NCBI RefSeq assembly: GCF_002285415.1
Contig: NZ_NSBU01000007.1
Coordinates: 1,202,583 to 1,266,582 of the forward strand
DNA from: Actibacterium pelagium
GTDB lineage: Bacteria; Pseudomonadota; Alphaproteobacteria; Rhodobacterales; Rhodobacteraceae
Length of the DNA stretch: 64,000 nt
Direction of reading: 5' to 3'
In this document: one piece after another, positions 37,039-48,381 of the stretch
Layout of the letters: each line of letters starts with the position of its first letter
Position numbering within the stretch: position 1 is the stretch's first letter
The notes under the pieces: model-generated
Databases searched by the model: none
Seen by the model: only the letters and a program-made list of their open reading frames with translations
What the model was told of the DNA's origin: nothing
Made by a program: the position numbers and the translations under genes

Positions 37039-38221
37039 CGGGAAGCTCCAGATGCTTCGCGACCAGATCGGCCACGCCGGTATACGGGATTAATCCAATT
37101 GGTTTTGCACCGACACCAAATCCGATTACGGGAACGCGCTCTCGGGTGTGATCTGTGCCAATCCAAGTGGGGTCATTGCCGTGATCTGCCGTGAAAAGCA
37201 ATAGGTCACCGGGACGAGCTTTGGCAAAAATGCGCGAGAGTTGGGCATCGAACCACTCTAGCGCGCGGGCATAGCCAGAAACGTCACGGCGGTGGCCGTA
37301 CAAACTGTCGAACTCGACAAAATTGGCGAAGGTAAAGCTGCCCTCTTCCGCGGTTTCCATCGCGGCTTCCAGTTGATCCATCAGGTCGGCATCCGGCCCT
37401 TTGACCAAGTCGTCGATTCCTTGCATCGAGAATATGTCGCCGATCTTCCCGATCGCATGCACTTTCCCACCCGATGCCTGAACCCGGTCGCAAATGGTTG
37501 GTGCTGGCGGCGCAATGGCAAAATCGCGGCGGTTGGCTGTGCGCTTGAAACCTGTGACCGCGTCACCCACGAAGGGTCGCGCAATCACGCGGCCCACTTT
37601 CATCGCGTGAAGATGCGGCGCAAGATCTTTGCAAAGTTGCAAAAGCCGCTCTAGGCCAAAGGTCTCTTCATGGGCGGCGATCTGGAAAACGCTGTCGACC
37701 GAGGTATAGCAAATCGGCCAACCGGTTCGCATATGCTCTTCGCCCAGATCTTCGATGATCAGAGTGCCCGAAGCGTGACAATCCCCCAGAATACCTTCTG
37801 TCCCGGCCAAAGCCTTGACCCGTTCTGTCAGATCCTCTGGAAACGCCGGATTACCCACCGGGAAGTAGTGCCAATCCCACGGCACCGGGACACCTGCAAG
37901 CTCCCAATGCCCGGAAGGCGTGTCTTTACCGGGTGAAATTTCACTTGCCGCGCCCCAAAGACCTGTCGCTTCGGTTCCCAGCCCCGGGGCCGCATCGCCA
38001 GAGGCAAGTTTGACTGCCGCGCCAAGCCCGAGGGCCGCAAGGTTAGGCATTTTCAACGGGCCACTGCGGCCGTCTTCTGCCCGACCGTCGGCACAAGCCT
38101 GAGCGATATGAGCAAGTGTATTTGCGCCGGTATCGGGCGTGCCAGCGTTGAAAAACTGATCCGCATCCGGTGCACCACCGCAGCCGACCGAGTCCATTAC
38201 GATAAGGAAAACGCGTGCCAT
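37031..38221 (-). CDS. deoB: Phosphopentomutase
   Basis: The 396-residue alkaline-phosphatase-superfamily enzyme converts (deoxy)ribose 1-phosphate to the 5-phosphate. [14 protein letters not shown] and [11 protein letters not shown] supply metal ligands and the phosphorylated Thr. [18 protein letters not shown] near residue 335 supplies the other metal residues. Its ATG shares one base with the deoA stop (TGATG), so translation is coupled. Confidence 0.97.
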   Translation of the reverse strand: MARVFLIVMDSVGCGGAPDADQFFNAGTPDTGANTLAHIAQACADGRAEDGRSGPLKMPNLAALGLGAAVKLASGDAAPGLGTEATGLWGAASEISPGKDTPSGHWELAGVPVPWDWHYFPVGNPAFPEDLTERVKALAGTEGILGDCHASGTLIIEDLGEEHMRTGWPICYTSVDSVFQIAAHEETFGLERLLQLCKDLAPHLHAMKVGRVIARPFVGDAVTGFKRTANRRDFAIAPPAPTICDRVQASGGKVHAIGKIGDIFSMQGIDDLVKGPDADLMDQLEAAMETAEEGSFTFANFVEFDSLYGHRRDVSGYARALEWFDAQLSRIFAKARPGDLLLFTADHGNDPTWIGTDHTRERVPVIGFGVGAKPIGLIPYTGVADLVAKHLELPDD

Positions 38222-39528
38222 CAGCCGACCCTGCCCTGAATAATCTCCGGCACGTCAATGGGACGGTCTGCAACCACGAAAGCACCCTGAAGGTCCATCG
38301 CAACGCGCATAGCCTCGTCGGCCGATGCCGCGTGAATGCGCAACAATGGATCGCCGGGCATGATCGATGTGCCAAGCTCGACAATGTCCGACAGGCCGAC
38401 CGCGGGGTCGATCCGATCTCCTTGAACATTGCGGCCACCGCCCAGATCAATCACGCCCATGCCAAGTGCATGCGTGTCGATCGCCCCGATATAGCCGGTG
38501 CTTTCGGCGGTCATCTCAACAATCACCGGTGCTGCGGGCAAACGATCGGCCCAATGCTCTACAAAATCCACGGGACCGCCCTGATCGGCAACCATTTCAC
38601 CGAACCGCTCTGCCGCTTGGCCGGTTTCAATCGCGTTGGCAATACGGCCAGCCCCATCTTCGGCATCGGCGGCAAGGCCGCCCAAGGCCAGAAGCTCGCC
38701 ACCAAGGGCACAGGTGACCTGCCATAGCCGGTCATGTTTCTTGGTGTTTGTCAGGACCTCCATGACCGACAGGACCTCTAGCGCGTTGCCCGCACTTGGG
38801 GCCAGCGGTTGGTTCATGTCGGTAATCAGCGCCGTGGTCATACAACCCGCACCCTGAGCGGTGCTTACCAAGGCATTGGCCAACTCTTTCGAGTCGTTGG
38901 GGTCTTCCATGAACGCGCCGCTGCCGGTTTTGACATCCAGAACCAAAGCCTCCAGCCCCTCGGCCAGTTTCTTGGACAGGATCGAGGCGGTAATCAGGTC
39001 AATGCTTTCAACGGTCGCGGTCACGTCGCGGATCGCATAAAGACGCCGATCTGCCGGCGCATACTCTGTCGACGCAGCAACAATGGCACAGCCCAGACGC
39101 TTGGTCTGGTCGCGCAAACGATCAGAACTCAATTCCGTCTGCAGTCCCGGGATGGCCTCAAGCTTGTCCAGCGTCCCCCCGGTATGCCCAAGCCCGCGCC
39201 CCGAGATCATCGGAACATAGGCCCCGCAAACCGCCAAGGCGGGCGCAAGGATAAGCGAAACGCAGTCGCCCACCCCGCCAGTCGAGTGTTTGTCCAGAAC
39301 CGGACCGGGCAAATCCCATTCCAGCACCGAACCGCTATCACGCATCGCGCGCATCAGCGCCACACGGTCGTCATGCGACAGACCGTTCAACAATACCGCC
39401 ATCGCAAAGGCCCCGGCTTGCGCGTCGCTGACCTCGCCAGAGGCCAAGCCGTTGGCGAACCACGTCATCGCGTCTGGCGAGATAGGCCGTTGATCTCGCA
39501 CCGTCTCCAGAAGTCGGCGTGCATCCAT
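38221..39528 (-). CDS. deoA: Thymidine phosphorylase
   Basis: The 435-residue enzyme splits thymidine or deoxyuridine into base and deoxyribose 1-phosphate. [11 protein letters not shown] near residue 80 is the phosphate-binding signature and [16 protein letters not shown] follows it. [10 protein letters not shown] near 198 completes the site. It passes deoxyribose 1-phosphate to DeoB. It is three bases from cdd and overlaps deoB by one base. Confidence 0.97.
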   Translation of the reverse strand: MDARRLLETVRDQRPISPDAMTWFANGLASGEVSDAQAGAFAMAVLLNGLSHDDRVALMRAMRDSGSVLEWDLPGPVLDKHSTGGVGDCVSLILAPALAVCGAYVPMISGRGLGHTGGTLDKLEAIPGLQTELSSDRLRDQTKRLGCAIVAASTEYAPADRRLYAIRDVTATVESIDLITASILSKKLAEGLEALVLDVKTGSGAFMEDPNDSKELANALVSTAQGAGCMTTALITDMNQPLAPSAGNALEVLSVMEVLTNTKKHDRLWQVTCALGGELLALGGLAADAEDGAGRIANAIETGQAAERFGEMVADQGGPVDFVEHWADRLPAAPVIVEMTAESTGYIGAIDTHALGMGVIDLGGGRNVQGDRIDPAVGLSDIVELGTSIMPGDPLLRIHAASADEAMRVAMDLQGAFVVADRPIDVPEIIQGRVG

Positions 39529-39531
39529 GGC

Positions 39532-39924
39532 TTACTTGTCTTCCATATGGCTGGGGGTGAACCCACCGGGTAACAGCTCTGCCACCGTGGTCTCTACCAC
39601 CGTGCCGTCAGTCGTGGCCAAGGTCACCTTCGTGTTCCCCGTTGCGAATTCCGCAAGTTTCTGTCGGCACCCACCACAAGGCGTGACCGGCAGCGACCCA
39701 CCAGCGATCACGGCGACTTCTTCGATCTGGGTATCCCCGCCTGCAAACATCGCGGCAATCGCACCGGCCTCGGCACAGGTGCCTTCCGGGTAAGCGACAT
39801 TCTCGACATTGCAACCGACATAGACCTCGCCAGAGGTCGCTCGAATCGCGGCCCCTACTTTGAAGCCTGAATAGGGACTATAGGCCTTTTCACGCACGGC
39901 CCGGGCGTGTTCTACTAGAGACAT
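39532..39924 (-). CDS. cdd: Cytidine deaminase
   Basis: The 130-residue homotetrameric zinc enzyme deaminates cytidine and deoxycytidine. YVGCNVENVAYPEGTCAEAG holds the substrate Asn/Glu and the Cys-Ala-Glu motif. PCGGCRQKLAEF holds the two further zinc cysteines. As first gene of the salvage operon it lies next to the roughly 165-base region shared with the divergent malic enzyme gene, where the operon promoter should be. Confidence 0.97.
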   Translation of the reverse strand: MSLVEHARAVREKAYSPYSGFKVGAAIRATSGEVYVGCNVENVAYPEGTCAEAGAIAAMFAGGDTQIEEVAVIAGGSLPVTPCGGCRQKLAEFATGNTKVTLATTDGTVVETTVAELLPGGFTPSHMEDK

Positions 39925-40057
39925 GAACGCATCCTTTTGGGGCCAGTGTGATCCTCGGAAACCTGTGATGCAAGCGTAACCGAACGTGAGAGCGCTAACA
40001 CCACGCAGCAGGCTTGTGTTGTAAAGCCAAAGCCCCTAAGAGGGCAGCAGGATTTAG

Positions 40058-40069
40058 TTTAACGTTAAA
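40058..40069. promoter_or_regulatory. Palindrome TTTAACGTTAAA before the malic enzyme gene
   Basis: The 12-base perfect palindrome lies 22 bases before the malic enzyme ATG, in the region shared with the divergent nucleoside salvage operon. Its AT-rich symmetry fits an operator or promoter element. No regulator is known to bind it. Confidence 0.35.
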
Positions 40070-40090
40070 TTATCTTCGAGAGGGCCGAGG

Positions 40091-42370
40091 ATGACCAATA
40101 AAAAAGACGATCGCAATCGCCAAAACGCGCTGAACTATCATGAATTCCCGAAGCCCGGGAAACTGGAAATTCGCGCCACAAAGCCGATGGCAAACGGACG
40201 CGACCTGTCGCTTGCCTACAGCCCGGGCGTTGCCGAAGCCTGTATCGAGATCAAGGAAGACCCCTCTTTCGCATCGAACTACACGGCACGCGGAAACCTT
40301 GTCGCCGTTGTTTCCAACGGCTCGGCCGTGCTGGGCCTTGGCAACATCGGTGCGCTTGCCTCGAAACCCGTGATGGAAGGCAAGGCTGTCCTCTTCAAGA
40401 AATTCGCGAATATCGACTGTTTCGACATCGAAGTGAATGAGTCCGACCCCGAGAAACTGGCCGACATCGTCTGCGCGCTTGAACCCACCTTCGGCGCAAT
40501 CAACCTTGAAGACATCAAAGCCCCTGATTGCTTTATCGTTGAAAAGCTTTGCCGCGAACGGATGGGAATTCCGGTTTTCCACGACGACCAGCACGGCACT
40601 GCAATCGTGGTTGGGGCGGCAGCCACCAACGCCCTGCGTGTGGCGGGCAAGAAGTTCGAAGACATCAAGGTCGTCTCGACCGGTGGTGGCGCGGCCGGCA
40701 TTGCCTGCCTGAACATGCTGCTGAAACTGGGCGTCAAACGCGAGAACGTCTGGCTGTGCGATATCGCGGGCCTTGTCTATGAAGGCCGCGAAGAGGAAAT
40801 GACCCCGCAAAAGGCCGAATATGCTCAGGCCAGCGACCTGCGGACCTTGGACGACGTGATCGAAGGCGCCGACCTATTCCTTGGCCTCTCGGGCCCCGGA
40901 GTGTTGAAGCCAGAGATGGTCGCCAAGATGTCGAAACGACCGATTGTCTTTGCGCTAGCCAATCCGACACCGGAAATCCTGCCGGAAGAGGCACGCAAAT
41001 TGGTGCCAGATGTGATCATGGCGACCGGTCGGTCCGACTATCCGAACCAGGTCAACAACGTCCTTTGCTTCCCGTTCATCTTCCGCGGAGCGCTGGACGT
41101 GGGCGCAACCGAGATCAACGACGAAATGCAATTGGGTTGCATCGAAGGCATCGCTGCCCTCGCCCGCGAAACCACAAGTGCCGAGGCCGCCGCCGCCTAT
41201 CGCGGCGAGCAACTGACCTTCGGGGCCGACTACCTGATCCCAAAACCCTTCGACCCACGCCTGATCGGGGTCGTCGCCAGCGCGGTTGCTAAAGCCGCGA
41301 TGGAAAGCGGTGTCGCGACGCGTCCGCTGGAAGACTTGAATGCCTATCGCCAGAAACTGGACGGATCGGTTTTCAAATCCGCGCTTTTGATGCGCCCGGT
41401 CTTTGCTGCTGCCGCCAAGGCAGAGCGCAACATCATCTTCTCCGAGGGTGAGGACGAACGCGTCCTGCGTGCCGCGCAAGCCATGATCGAGGAAACCACC
41501 GACAGCCCGATCCTGATTGGTCGTCCCGATGTCATCGCCCAGCGGTCCGAGCGCGCTGGCCTGAAGATCAAGGCTGGTGTTGACTTCGAAGTCATCAACC
41601 CAGAGTCGGACAACCGCTATCGCGACTATTGGCAGACCTATCATGGCCTGATGGCCCGCCGAGGCGTCACCCCTGCCCTTGCTCAGGCCGTCATGCGGAC
41701 CAACACCACCGCCATTGCCGCCATTGCGGTTCACCGCGGCGACGCCGACAGCATGATCTGCGGCACCTTTGGGCAGTACCTGTGGCACCTGAACTATGTA
41801 ACACAAGTCTTGTCGACAGAAGAGCTGCACCCGGTGGGCGCGCTTAGCTTGATGATCCTCGAAGACGGCCCCCTATTCATCGCCGATACCCATGTGAACC
41901 CCGACCCGACACCCGAACAGATCGCTGAAACAGCGATCGGCGCCGCCCGTCACGTGCGTCGGTTTGGTCTGGAACCCAAGATCGCCATCTGCTCGCATTC
42001 ACAGTTTGGCAACCTCGACTGCGACACCGGGCGCCGCGCCCGAGCTGCAATGGCAATCCTTGACCGCAAAGCGCCGGGTTTTGCCTATGAGGGCGAAATG
42101 CATATCGACACCGCTCTGGACCCTATCTTGCGCGAACAAACCTTCCCGGGCAGCCGGATCGAGGGGCGCGCGAACGTGCTGGTCTTTGCCAACGCCGATG
42201 CAGCAAGCGGCGTGCGCAACATCTTGAAGATGCGCGCGGGCGGATTGGAAGTCGGCCCGATCCTGATGGGCATGGGCAACAAAGCACACATCGTAACTTC
42301 GTCAATCACAGCGCGCGGTTTGCTCAACATGTCAGCCATCGCTGGCACGCCGGTCAAACACTACAGCTAG
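40091..42370 (+). CDS. maeB: NADP-dependent malic enzyme with phosphotransacetylase domain
   Basis: The 759-residue enzyme decarboxylates malate to pyruvate. Residues 1-420 hold the malic domain ([26 protein letters not shown]) and the NAD(P)-binding domain ([14 protein letters not shown]). Residues 430-755 are a phosphotransacetylase-like domain ([15 protein letters not shown]), which in this family is regulatory and binds acetyl-CoA rather than being a working enzyme. It stands alone with the next gene, prpE, 184 bases away. Confidence 0.96.
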   Translation: MTNKKDDRNRQNALNYHEFPKPGKLEIRATKPMANGRDLSLAYSPGVAEACIEIKEDPSFASNYTARGNLVAVVSNGSAVLGLGNIGALASKPVMEGKAVLFKKFANIDCFDIEVNESDPEKLADIVCALEPTFGAINLEDIKAPDCFIVEKLCRERMGIPVFHDDQHGTAIVVGAAATNALRVAGKKFEDIKVVSTGGGAAGIACLNMLLKLGVKRENVWLCDIAGLVYEGREEEMTPQKAEYAQASDLRTLDDVIEGADLFLGLSGPGVLKPEMVAKMSKRPIVFALANPTPEILPEEARKLVPDVIMATGRSDYPNQVNNVLCFPFIFRGALDVGATEINDEMQLGCIEGIAALARETTSAEAAAAYRGEQLTFGADYLIPKPFDPRLIGVVASAVAKAAMESGVATRPLEDLNAYRQKLDGSVFKSALLMRPVFAAAAKAERNIIFSEGEDERVLRAAQAMIEETTDSPILIGRPDVIAQRSERAGLKIKAGVDFEVINPESDNRYRDYWQTYHGLMARRGVTPALAQAVMRTNTTAIAAIAVHRGDADSMICGTFGQYLWHLNYVTQVLSTEELHPVGALSLMILEDGPLFIADTHVNPDPTPEQIAETAIGAARHVRRFGLEPKIAICSHSQFGNLDCDTGRRARAAMAILDRKAPGFAYEGEMHIDTALDPILREQTFPGSRIEGRANVLVFANADAASGVRNILKMRAGGLEVGPILMGMGNKAHIVTSSITARGLLNMSAIAGTPVKHYS

Positions 42371-42431
42371 GCTTTCGCGAAATAATCGAACCTCTTCCTA
42401 GCGCGCCAATTTATGATTGTTGTGCGGCGGT

Positions 42432-42460
42432 GCGCAAACTTGTAACTGTTGGCGCAAACT
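42432..42460. promoter_or_regulatory. Direct repeats upstream of prpE, 20 bases apart
   Basis: GCGCAAACT occurs twice, at 42432-42440 and 42452-42460, exactly 20 bases apart, which is nearly two helical turns. A looser GTCGCAACG follows at 42471. The region lies roughly 95-125 bases before the prpE start, where a regulator pair could bind the same face of DNA. Confidence 0.4.
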
Positions 42461-42554
42461 GGGCACAATTGTCGCAACGATTTGGCTTTTCACAGGCCTG
42501 TGAGTTGGGTCAATAAAATGCCAACGCAGTGGTTATTTTGGAGGAGATCATTCG

Positions 42555-44447
42555 ATGACTTATGCAGAGGTTTATGGCGCCTGGAAAAACGATCCGGAAG
42601 CATTCTGGATGGAAGCCGCCGAAGCAATCGATTGGGATGAGAAGCCTTCAAAAGCGCTCTTTGAAAAGGGCAATAATCTTTACGAATGGTTTGCTGACGC
42701 CAAGGTAAACACCTGCTGGAACGCCGTTGACCGCCATGTCGAAAACGGCCGCGGCGAGCAAACAGCGATCATCTACGACAGCCCAATCACGCACACCAAG
42801 CGCGAGATCTCCTATGTCGAACTGCGCAACCGCGTCGCCACGCTAGCCGGGGCCCTGCGCGCTAAGGGCGTCGAAAAAGGCGACCGCGTCATCATCTACA
42901 TGCCGATGATCCCCGAAGCGCTAGAAGCCATGCTGGCCTGTGCCCGTCTGGGCGCGGTGCACTCGGTCGTCTTCGGTGGTTTTGCGGCCAACGAACTGGC
43001 GGTTCGTATCGACGACGCGAAACCGAAAGCCATCATCGCAGCGTCCTGTGGTCTGGAACCGGGCCGCACCGTTCACTACAAACCCCTGCTGGACGGCGCG
43101 ATCGAGATTGCCGAGCATAAGCCCGACTTCACTGTTATCTTCCAGCGCGAACAGGAAGTCGCCAATCTGATCGAAGGCCGCGACTTCAACTGGCATGGCT
43201 TCCAGTATGGCGTAGAGCCTGCAGAATGCGTGCCGGTCGAAGGCAATCACCCGGCCTACATTCTATATACGTCCGGTACCACGGGTCAGCCCAAGGGCGT
43301 TATCCGCCACACGGCGGGTCAGCTGGTCGCGCTGAACTGGAGCATGAAGAACCTGTACAACGTCGATCCCGGCGACGTGTTCTGGGCCGCGTCGGACGTG
43401 GGTTGGGTCGTTGGCCACAGCTACATCTGCTACGGCCCTCTGATCCACGGCAACACCACCATCGTGTTCGAAGGTAAACCTGTTGGCACCCCCGATGCGG
43501 GCACCTTCTGGCGCGTCATCGAAGAACACAAGGTGAAGTCCTTCTTCACCGCGCCGACCGCTTTCCGCGCCGTGAAACGCGAAGACCCGACCGGCGAGTA
43601 CGTCAAGAAATACGACCTGTCGAACCTTGGCCAGGTCTATCTGGCGGGCGAGCGTGCCGACCCCGACACCATCGTCTGGGCCCAAGAGCAACTGAACGTT
43701 CCGATCGTTGACCACTGGTGGCAAACTGAAACCGGTTGGGCCATCGCGGCCAACCCGGTCGGGATCGAGATCCTGCCGACGAAGCTGGGCTCTCCCACCG
43801 TGCCGATGCCGGGCTACGAAGTCACCATTCTGGACGAAGGCGGCAACCCCGTCGAAGCGGGCACGCTTGGCGCCATTGCGATCAAACTTCCGCTGCCTCC
43901 GGGAACGCTGCCGAACCTGTGGAACGCCGAAGCACGCTTCCAGAAGTCGTACCTGAACACCTTCCCCGGTTACTATGAGACCGGCGACGCGGGCATGATG
44001 GACGAAGACGGCTATGTCTACATCATGGCGCGGACCGATGACGTCATCAACGTTGCGGGCCACCGTCTGTCGACCGGTGCCATGGAAGAAGTTCTGGCCA
44101 GCCACCCCGACGTCGCTGAATGCGCCGTCATCGGTGTCGCCGACCAACTGAAAGGCCAGATGCCCCTTGGCTTCCTGTGCCTGAATGCCGGTGTGGACCG
44201 CGATCATGACGAGATCATCAAAGAAGTGGTCAAGCTGGTTCGCGAAAAGATCGGCCCAGTTGCAGCCTTCAAACTGGCCACAGTGGTTGACCGACTGCCC
44301 AAGACCCGTTCTGGTAAAATCCTGCGCGGCACCATGGTGAACATCGCCGACGGAACCGAATGGAAGATGCCTGCAACTATCGACGATCCGGCCATTCTGG
44401 ACGAGATCACCGAGGCTCTTCAAAGCATGGGTTACGCCAAGGCGTAA
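42555..44447 (+). CDS. prpE: Propionate-CoA ligase (PrpE-type acyl-CoA synthetase)
   Basis: The 630-residue AMP-forming ligase activates short-chain acids. The AMP loop LYTSGTTGQPKGV is near residue 240 and WWQTETGW near 390. The acylation lysine is in PKTRSGKILRGT near residue 595. The N-terminal EVYGAWKNDPEAFW start and overall length match PrpE more than acetyl-CoA synthetase. A GGAGGAG site precedes the ATG. Confidence 0.9.
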   Translation: MTYAEVYGAWKNDPEAFWMEAAEAIDWDEKPSKALFEKGNNLYEWFADAKVNTCWNAVDRHVENGRGEQTAIIYDSPITHTKREISYVELRNRVATLAGALRAKGVEKGDRVIIYMPMIPEALEAMLACARLGAVHSVVFGGFAANELAVRIDDAKPKAIIAASCGLEPGRTVHYKPLLDGAIEIAEHKPDFTVIFQREQEVANLIEGRDFNWHGFQYGVEPAECVPVEGNHPAYILYTSGTTGQPKGVIRHTAGQLVALNWSMKNLYNVDPGDVFWAASDVGWVVGHSYICYGPLIHGNTTIVFEGKPVGTPDAGTFWRVIEEHKVKSFFTAPTAFRAVKREDPTGEYVKKYDLSNLGQVYLAGERADPDTIVWAQEQLNVPIVDHWWQTETGWAIAANPVGIEILPTKLGSPTVPMPGYEVTILDEGGNPVEAGTLGAIAIKLPLPPGTLPNLWNAEARFQKSYLNTFPGYYETGDAGMMDEDGYVYIMARTDDVINVAGHRLSTGAMEEVLASHPDVAECAVIGVADQLKGQMPLGFLCLNAGVDRDHDEIIKEVVKLVREKIGPVAAFKLATVVDRLPKTRSGKILRGTMVNIADGTEWKMPATIDDPAILDEITEALQSMGYAKA

Positions 44448-44561
44448 TCCACACCTATCCAAACGTATAACGAGTTGGAAAATTTCGGAAAGTCACGTTA
44501 CAACATCCTCATTGCAACTTATACGAGTAGATGTTTCGTGACTTTCCGTCCCCCTCTGCAG

Positions 44562-46079
44562 ATGGCCCGAGATGCCGATACGACGCCGGACCACATGTCC
44601 CACACCGCGCAAGAGGTGTTGGAGCGCGCGACACTTCTTGATCACGATATTCGAAATGCGGCCGCAGATATTCTTGGCGGCTTCGAAAACGCAGACCTAC
44701 AAGCCCTTGATGAGACTTCGCGTCACCATCTGGATCAGGCGCTTCAGGCCTGTCGTCAGATGCTTCAACTGTCACAGGCCGCACTGACACTTGCGACCGG
44801 CGACACCCGGTTCATCGAAGGCCCGGAAACCGCGATGTGCCTTCGAAATTTCATGCGAACCCTTTCGGCCCGATACAACGGCCTACCCGTGACAGTCGAC
44901 CACTGCGACCCTTCAAGCGGGCTTCCGCAAACGCTGCATGTCCCCTTGCACACAATGGAACGCATTCTGACGAACTTGATCGGCAACGCGATCAAGTATG
45001 GAAATGGCAAACCGGTATCGGTGACTGTTGATCTTGACCTCCAAAACGCTTTGATCTTTGCCGTTTCCGACCAAGGACCGGGGTTCAGCGACGAAGCAAA
45101 ATCTCGGCTCTTCGAATTTTCGGGGCGGGACAGTGAAAACGGTCTTCCCGGAAGCGGTCATGGCCTTCACATCGCCAACTCTCTGGCCCGAGATTTGCAG
45201 GGGCGCCTGACGATGGAGACCTCTTCGACAAGTGGGACCACCGTTTCGCTACATCTGCCCAAGCAAGTTTGGAGCGCGGGCAAGAGCGAAAGTTCGAAAG
45301 AGATGATGGATCTGTCTGGCCAGTCGGTTCTGATTGTCGAGGACAGCCGAACCTTGCAAATGGTGTTGCAACGCATGGTCGAGTCCATGGGCGCGCGGGC
45401 CACCGTCGCCTCTGACGGTATATTTGCGTTAGAGCGTCTTGCAGCCCAGAATTTTGATCTGGCACTGGTGGATATCGAGATGCCCCGGATGAGCGGGCTG
45501 GATCTGATCCGCAACATGCGTCGACAGGGTAGCCCGACATCTGACCTGCCGGTTCTGGCCGTCACGGCCTATGTTCTGAATGCTGACCGGCAAGAAATTT
45601 ACGACGTCGGGGCCGACGGGATATTGGTAAAGCCTGTCCTAAGCGCAATCGCCCTGTCAGAGGGGATCGAAACGGCTTTGGTCACTCGTCGATCGGCGAA
45701 AGAAGATCCCCTGCCAGAGGTCGACGGCCCCGATCCAACACATATCGACAGACTCTTGGCCTTTTGCGACACGCAGCAGGCCCAAGATCTGATCATGCGT
45801 CTCATCGCTGATCTGGAGAACGTTGCGCTTGTTCTGGAGCGTGCCCCGAAGGTTAAGGATTTTAACGAATTACGCAGTGCCGCGCACATTCTTGTGGCAT
45901 TGTCGGGTGCTGTGGGGGCTGTCGGCCTTCAGAAGATCGCGGAACGTTTGAATGCCGCAGCTAAAGCGAAACACTGCGAAGAAGGCAACGAGTTGTGTAC
46001 GACCGCTCTTGACGGCACATTGGCACTGATAGAAGCGCTTCAAAGAGACTACGAGTACCGGTTCGGAGACCACGCATGA
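44562..46079 (+). CDS. Hybrid histidine kinase with receiver and Hpt-like domain
   Basis: About 505 residues, cytosolic, with no membrane helix. The order is a DHp-like helix with a LDHDIRNAA phospho-His box, an ATPase domain (NLIGNAIKYGNG, DQGPGFSD, GSGHGLHIA), a receiver near residues 250-370 with the phospho-Asp in ALVDIEMP, and a C-terminal helical bundle with AAHILVALSGAVGAVGL like an Hpt module. Phosphate could pass His-Asp-His-Asp to the regulator encoded four bases overlapping downstream. The start is uncertain: TTG at 44475, GTG at 44538 or ATG at 44562 and 44595 are all possible. Confidence 0.8.
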   Translation: MARDADTTPDHMSHTAQEVLERATLLDHDIRNAAADILGGFENADLQALDETSRHHLDQALQACRQMLQLSQAALTLATGDTRFIEGPETAMCLRNFMRTLSARYNGLPVTVDHCDPSSGLPQTLHVPLHTMERILTNLIGNAIKYGNGKPVSVTVDLDLQNALIFAVSDQGPGFSDEAKSRLFEFSGRDSENGLPGSGHGLHIANSLARDLQGRLTMETSSTSGTTVSLHLPKQVWSAGKSESSKEMMDLSGQSVLIVEDSRTLQMVLQRMVESMGARATVASDGIFALERLAAQNFDLALVDIEMPRMSGLDLIRNMRRQGSPTSDLPVLAVTAYVLNADRQEIYDVGADGILVKPVLSAIALSEGIETALVTRRSAKEDPLPEVDGPDPTHIDRLLAFCDTQQAQDLIMRLIADLENVALVLERAPKVKDFNELRSAAHILVALSGAVGAVGLQKIAERLNAAAKAKHCEEGNELCTTALDGTLALIEALQRDYEYRFGDHA

Positions 46080-47443
46080 CACCCCCGATTTTAATGATCG
46101 AGGATACATTGTCCCTGCAGATGTTTTACCAAAACATCCTGCAGCACCACGGGTATGAGGTGGTCGCAACCAGCACGGCCAAAGACGGACAGGCCCTTTT
46201 TGAAGAACATGCGCCCCAGATCGTTCTGCTCGACTTGATGCTACCAGATGGCGACGGCTTGGACCTGCTGCGCCATTTTCTTACCGCCCAGCCAGAGACC
46301 TTTGTCATCGTTGTGACTGCGCATACCTCAGACAAGTTGGTCGCCGAAGCCATGAGCCTTGGCGCCTTCGACTTTCTGATGAAGCCGTTCAGCGACGACA
46401 AGCTGGTCAATGCGGTTGCCAACGCTAAAGCCGCCCGAGAGGCCGCAGCATCGGCCGGTCCCAATGCCCCAATGCGCTCGATGCAAGGGTCTTCCCAACT
46501 GATGCAGGAAGTCGCGCGGCACATCCGATCTGTCGCCCCGTCCTCTGCAACCGTATTCATCACTGGTGAAAGCGGGACCGGCAAAGAACTTTGCGCACGC
46601 GCCATTCACGAGACCTCCCCCAGGGCCAAAGAGCCATTTGTGCCCCTGAATTGCGGTGCGATCCCGCATGATCTTCTGGAGTCCGAAGTGTTCGGCCACA
46701 CACGTGGGGCCTTTAACGGGGCCATTTCTGACAAGCGGGGTGCGGTCCGCTCAGCCCAAGGCGGGACCCTGTTTTTGGACGAAATCTGCGAGATGGATCT
46801 GGACTTGCAGACCAAGCTTCTGCGGTTTCTGGAAAGCTCGACCATCCGCCCCTTGGGGGCCGCCCACCCGATCGCCGTCGACGTCCGGATCATCTGTGCA
46901 ACGAACCGCGACCCCAAGGCCGAAGTCAAAGCAGGGCGTTTCCGAGAAGACCTGTTCTACCGCCTTCACGTCGTCCCACTGCACATGCCAGCCCTGCGTG
47001 ATCGGGGCTCTGACGTGATCGAACTGGCACAAAACGCAGTTCTCGAGTTTGCAAAACAAGAGCATCGCGATTTCCGCAGCCTTAGTGACGAAGCCACGAC
47101 GCTTATCCGCAACTACCCTTGGCCCGGAAACGTCCGCCAGCTGCGCAACGTCCTGCGCCAATGTGTCGTGATGAACGAAGGCTCGTTGATTCAGGCCGAT
47201 ATGCTGCCGGAAGAGGTCCGGTCAGGCGACACGGGCGCAATCCCAGTGCCCCTTCACCCGGCGGACGCCGGTATCAGCCTGGACAGCCTGATGGGAAAAA
47301 CGTTGGACGAGATCGAACAGATCGTCATCGAGGCCACGATCGAACATTGCGGTGGATCAGTGCCCAAGGCATCTCGGATGCTGGATGTCGCCCCGTCCAC
47401 GCTTTACCGCAAACGCGAAGGCTGGACCAAGAAGCGCGCTTAG
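46076..47443 (+). CDS. NtrC-family response regulator with GAFNGA loop
   Basis: The 455-residue protein has a receiver (phospho-Asp in VLLDLMLP), an AAA+ domain (Walker A GESGTGKE near residue 165, Walker [12 protein letters not shown]) and a C-terminal Fis-type helix-turn-helix ([14 protein letters not shown]). The loop that contacts sigma54 reads GAFNGA instead of GAFTGA. It is coupled to the hybrid kinase gene by a four-base overlap. The overall layout resembles LuxO or NtrC. Its target promoters are unknown. The end overlaps convergent nadK by four bases. Confidence 0.9.
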   Translation: MTPPILMIEDTLSLQMFYQNILQHHGYEVVATSTAKDGQALFEEHAPQIVLLDLMLPDGDGLDLLRHFLTAQPETFVIVVTAHTSDKLVAEAMSLGAFDFLMKPFSDDKLVNAVANAKAAREAAASAGPNAPMRSMQGSSQLMQEVARHIRSVAPSSATVFITGESGTGKELCARAIHETSPRAKEPFVPLNCGAIPHDLLESEVFGHTRGAFNGAISDKRGAVRSAQGGTLFLDEICEMDLDLQTKLLRFLESSTIRPLGAAHPIAVDVRIICATNRDPKAEVKAGRFREDLFYRLHVVPLHMPALRDRGSDVIELAQNAVLEFAKQEHRDFRSLSDEATTLIRNYPWPGNVRQLRNVLRQCVVMNEGSLIQADMLPEEVRSGDTGAIPVPLHPADAGISLDSLMGKTLDEIEQIVIEATIEHCGGSVPKASRMLDVAPSTLYRKREGWTKKRA

Positions 47444-48207
47444 ACGAATTGCTCTCTTAGCAGCCGTTCTTCCAGCCCATGGCCCGGGTCGAACAGGATG
47501 CGATGGTGAATATCTGCTGAACTTTCGATCTCGACAGAGATCACCTTACCCGCCGTCCGGCTGTCAGCGTCCGCCATCACTGGGCGCTTCTTCGGGTTCA
47601 AGACATCAATACGGATCTTCGCCGCCGTCGGCAGCAACGCCCCGCGCCAGCGCCGTGGCCGGAAAGGCGACATCGCTGTCAACGCCAAAACGTCCGACCC
47701 AATCGGCAGGATCGGGCCATGTGCCGAATAGTTATAAGCCGTCGAACCGGCCGGGGTCGATACCAGCGCCCCATCGCAAACCAGCTCTTCCAAACGTACT
47801 TTTCCATCGACCGAAATACGCAGCTTCGCGGCCTGTGGACCCGCCCGTAGAAGGGAAACCTCGTTGATGGCCAGCGCTTCAAACACGGTTCCGTCTTCGT
47901 GGATGGCCCGCATCTTCAGTGGATGGATGACCTCTTCTTCGGCAGAGGCCAAACGGTCCAGCAGACCGGGTTCGTGATATTCGTTCATCAGGAAGCCGAC
48001 CGTACCGCAGTTCATACCATAGACCGGCGTGTCCAGATGCTGGGTTCCGTGCAGGGTTTGCAGCATGAAGCCATCGCCGCCCAAGGCCACGATGACATCA
48101 GCCTCTTCGGGTGACACATCCCCATGCTCTGCCGACAGGTGGCGCTGCGCCCGTTGGGCCACGGACGTCTCACTGGCCAGGAATGCGATTTTCAGCGTAT
48201 CGGACAT
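47440..48207 (-). CDS. nadK: NAD kinase
   Basis: About 255 residues. The enzyme phosphorylates NAD to [20 protein letters not shown] near residue 38 is the catalytic GGDG site, [10 protein letters not shown] follows, NEVSLLR and [21 protein letters not shown] line the substrate site. The ATG at 48207 was chosen over one 21 bases upstream because the protein then starts MSDTLKIAF at the domain boundary. Confidence 0.95.
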   Translation of the reverse strand: MSDTLKIAFLASETSVAQRAQRHLSAEHGDVSPEEADVIVALGGDGFMLQTLHGTQHLDTPVYGMNCGTVGFLMNEYHEPGLLDRLASAEEEVIHPLKMRAIHEDGTVFEALAINEVSLLRAGPQAAKLRISVDGKVRLEELVCDGALVSTPAGSTAYNYSAHGPILPIGSDVLALTAMSPFRPRRWRGALLPTAAKIRIDVLNPKKRPVMADADSRTAGKVISVEIESSADIHHRILFDPGHGLEERLLREQFV

Positions 48208-48381
48208 GCGTTTCGCCCCAAAATTCATCTTATGACCACTTTGCGCGGGTGGGCCGGAAACTCAACCCCACAATCGTGAACGACTTGTCGCAAAGATATG
48301 CGATTTCTGGCTGTTTCTTTCTGCCAAGTTTTTGTAAACAGCCGCCATCCGGCCCCGGCGCCATATTTCAGGAGTTGCCAA

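Noticed and set aside
43263-44462. Open frame of 399 codons antisense to prpE
   Set aside because: Mirror of codon bias in prpE; no domain motifs, His- and Val-rich composition typical of antisense frames.
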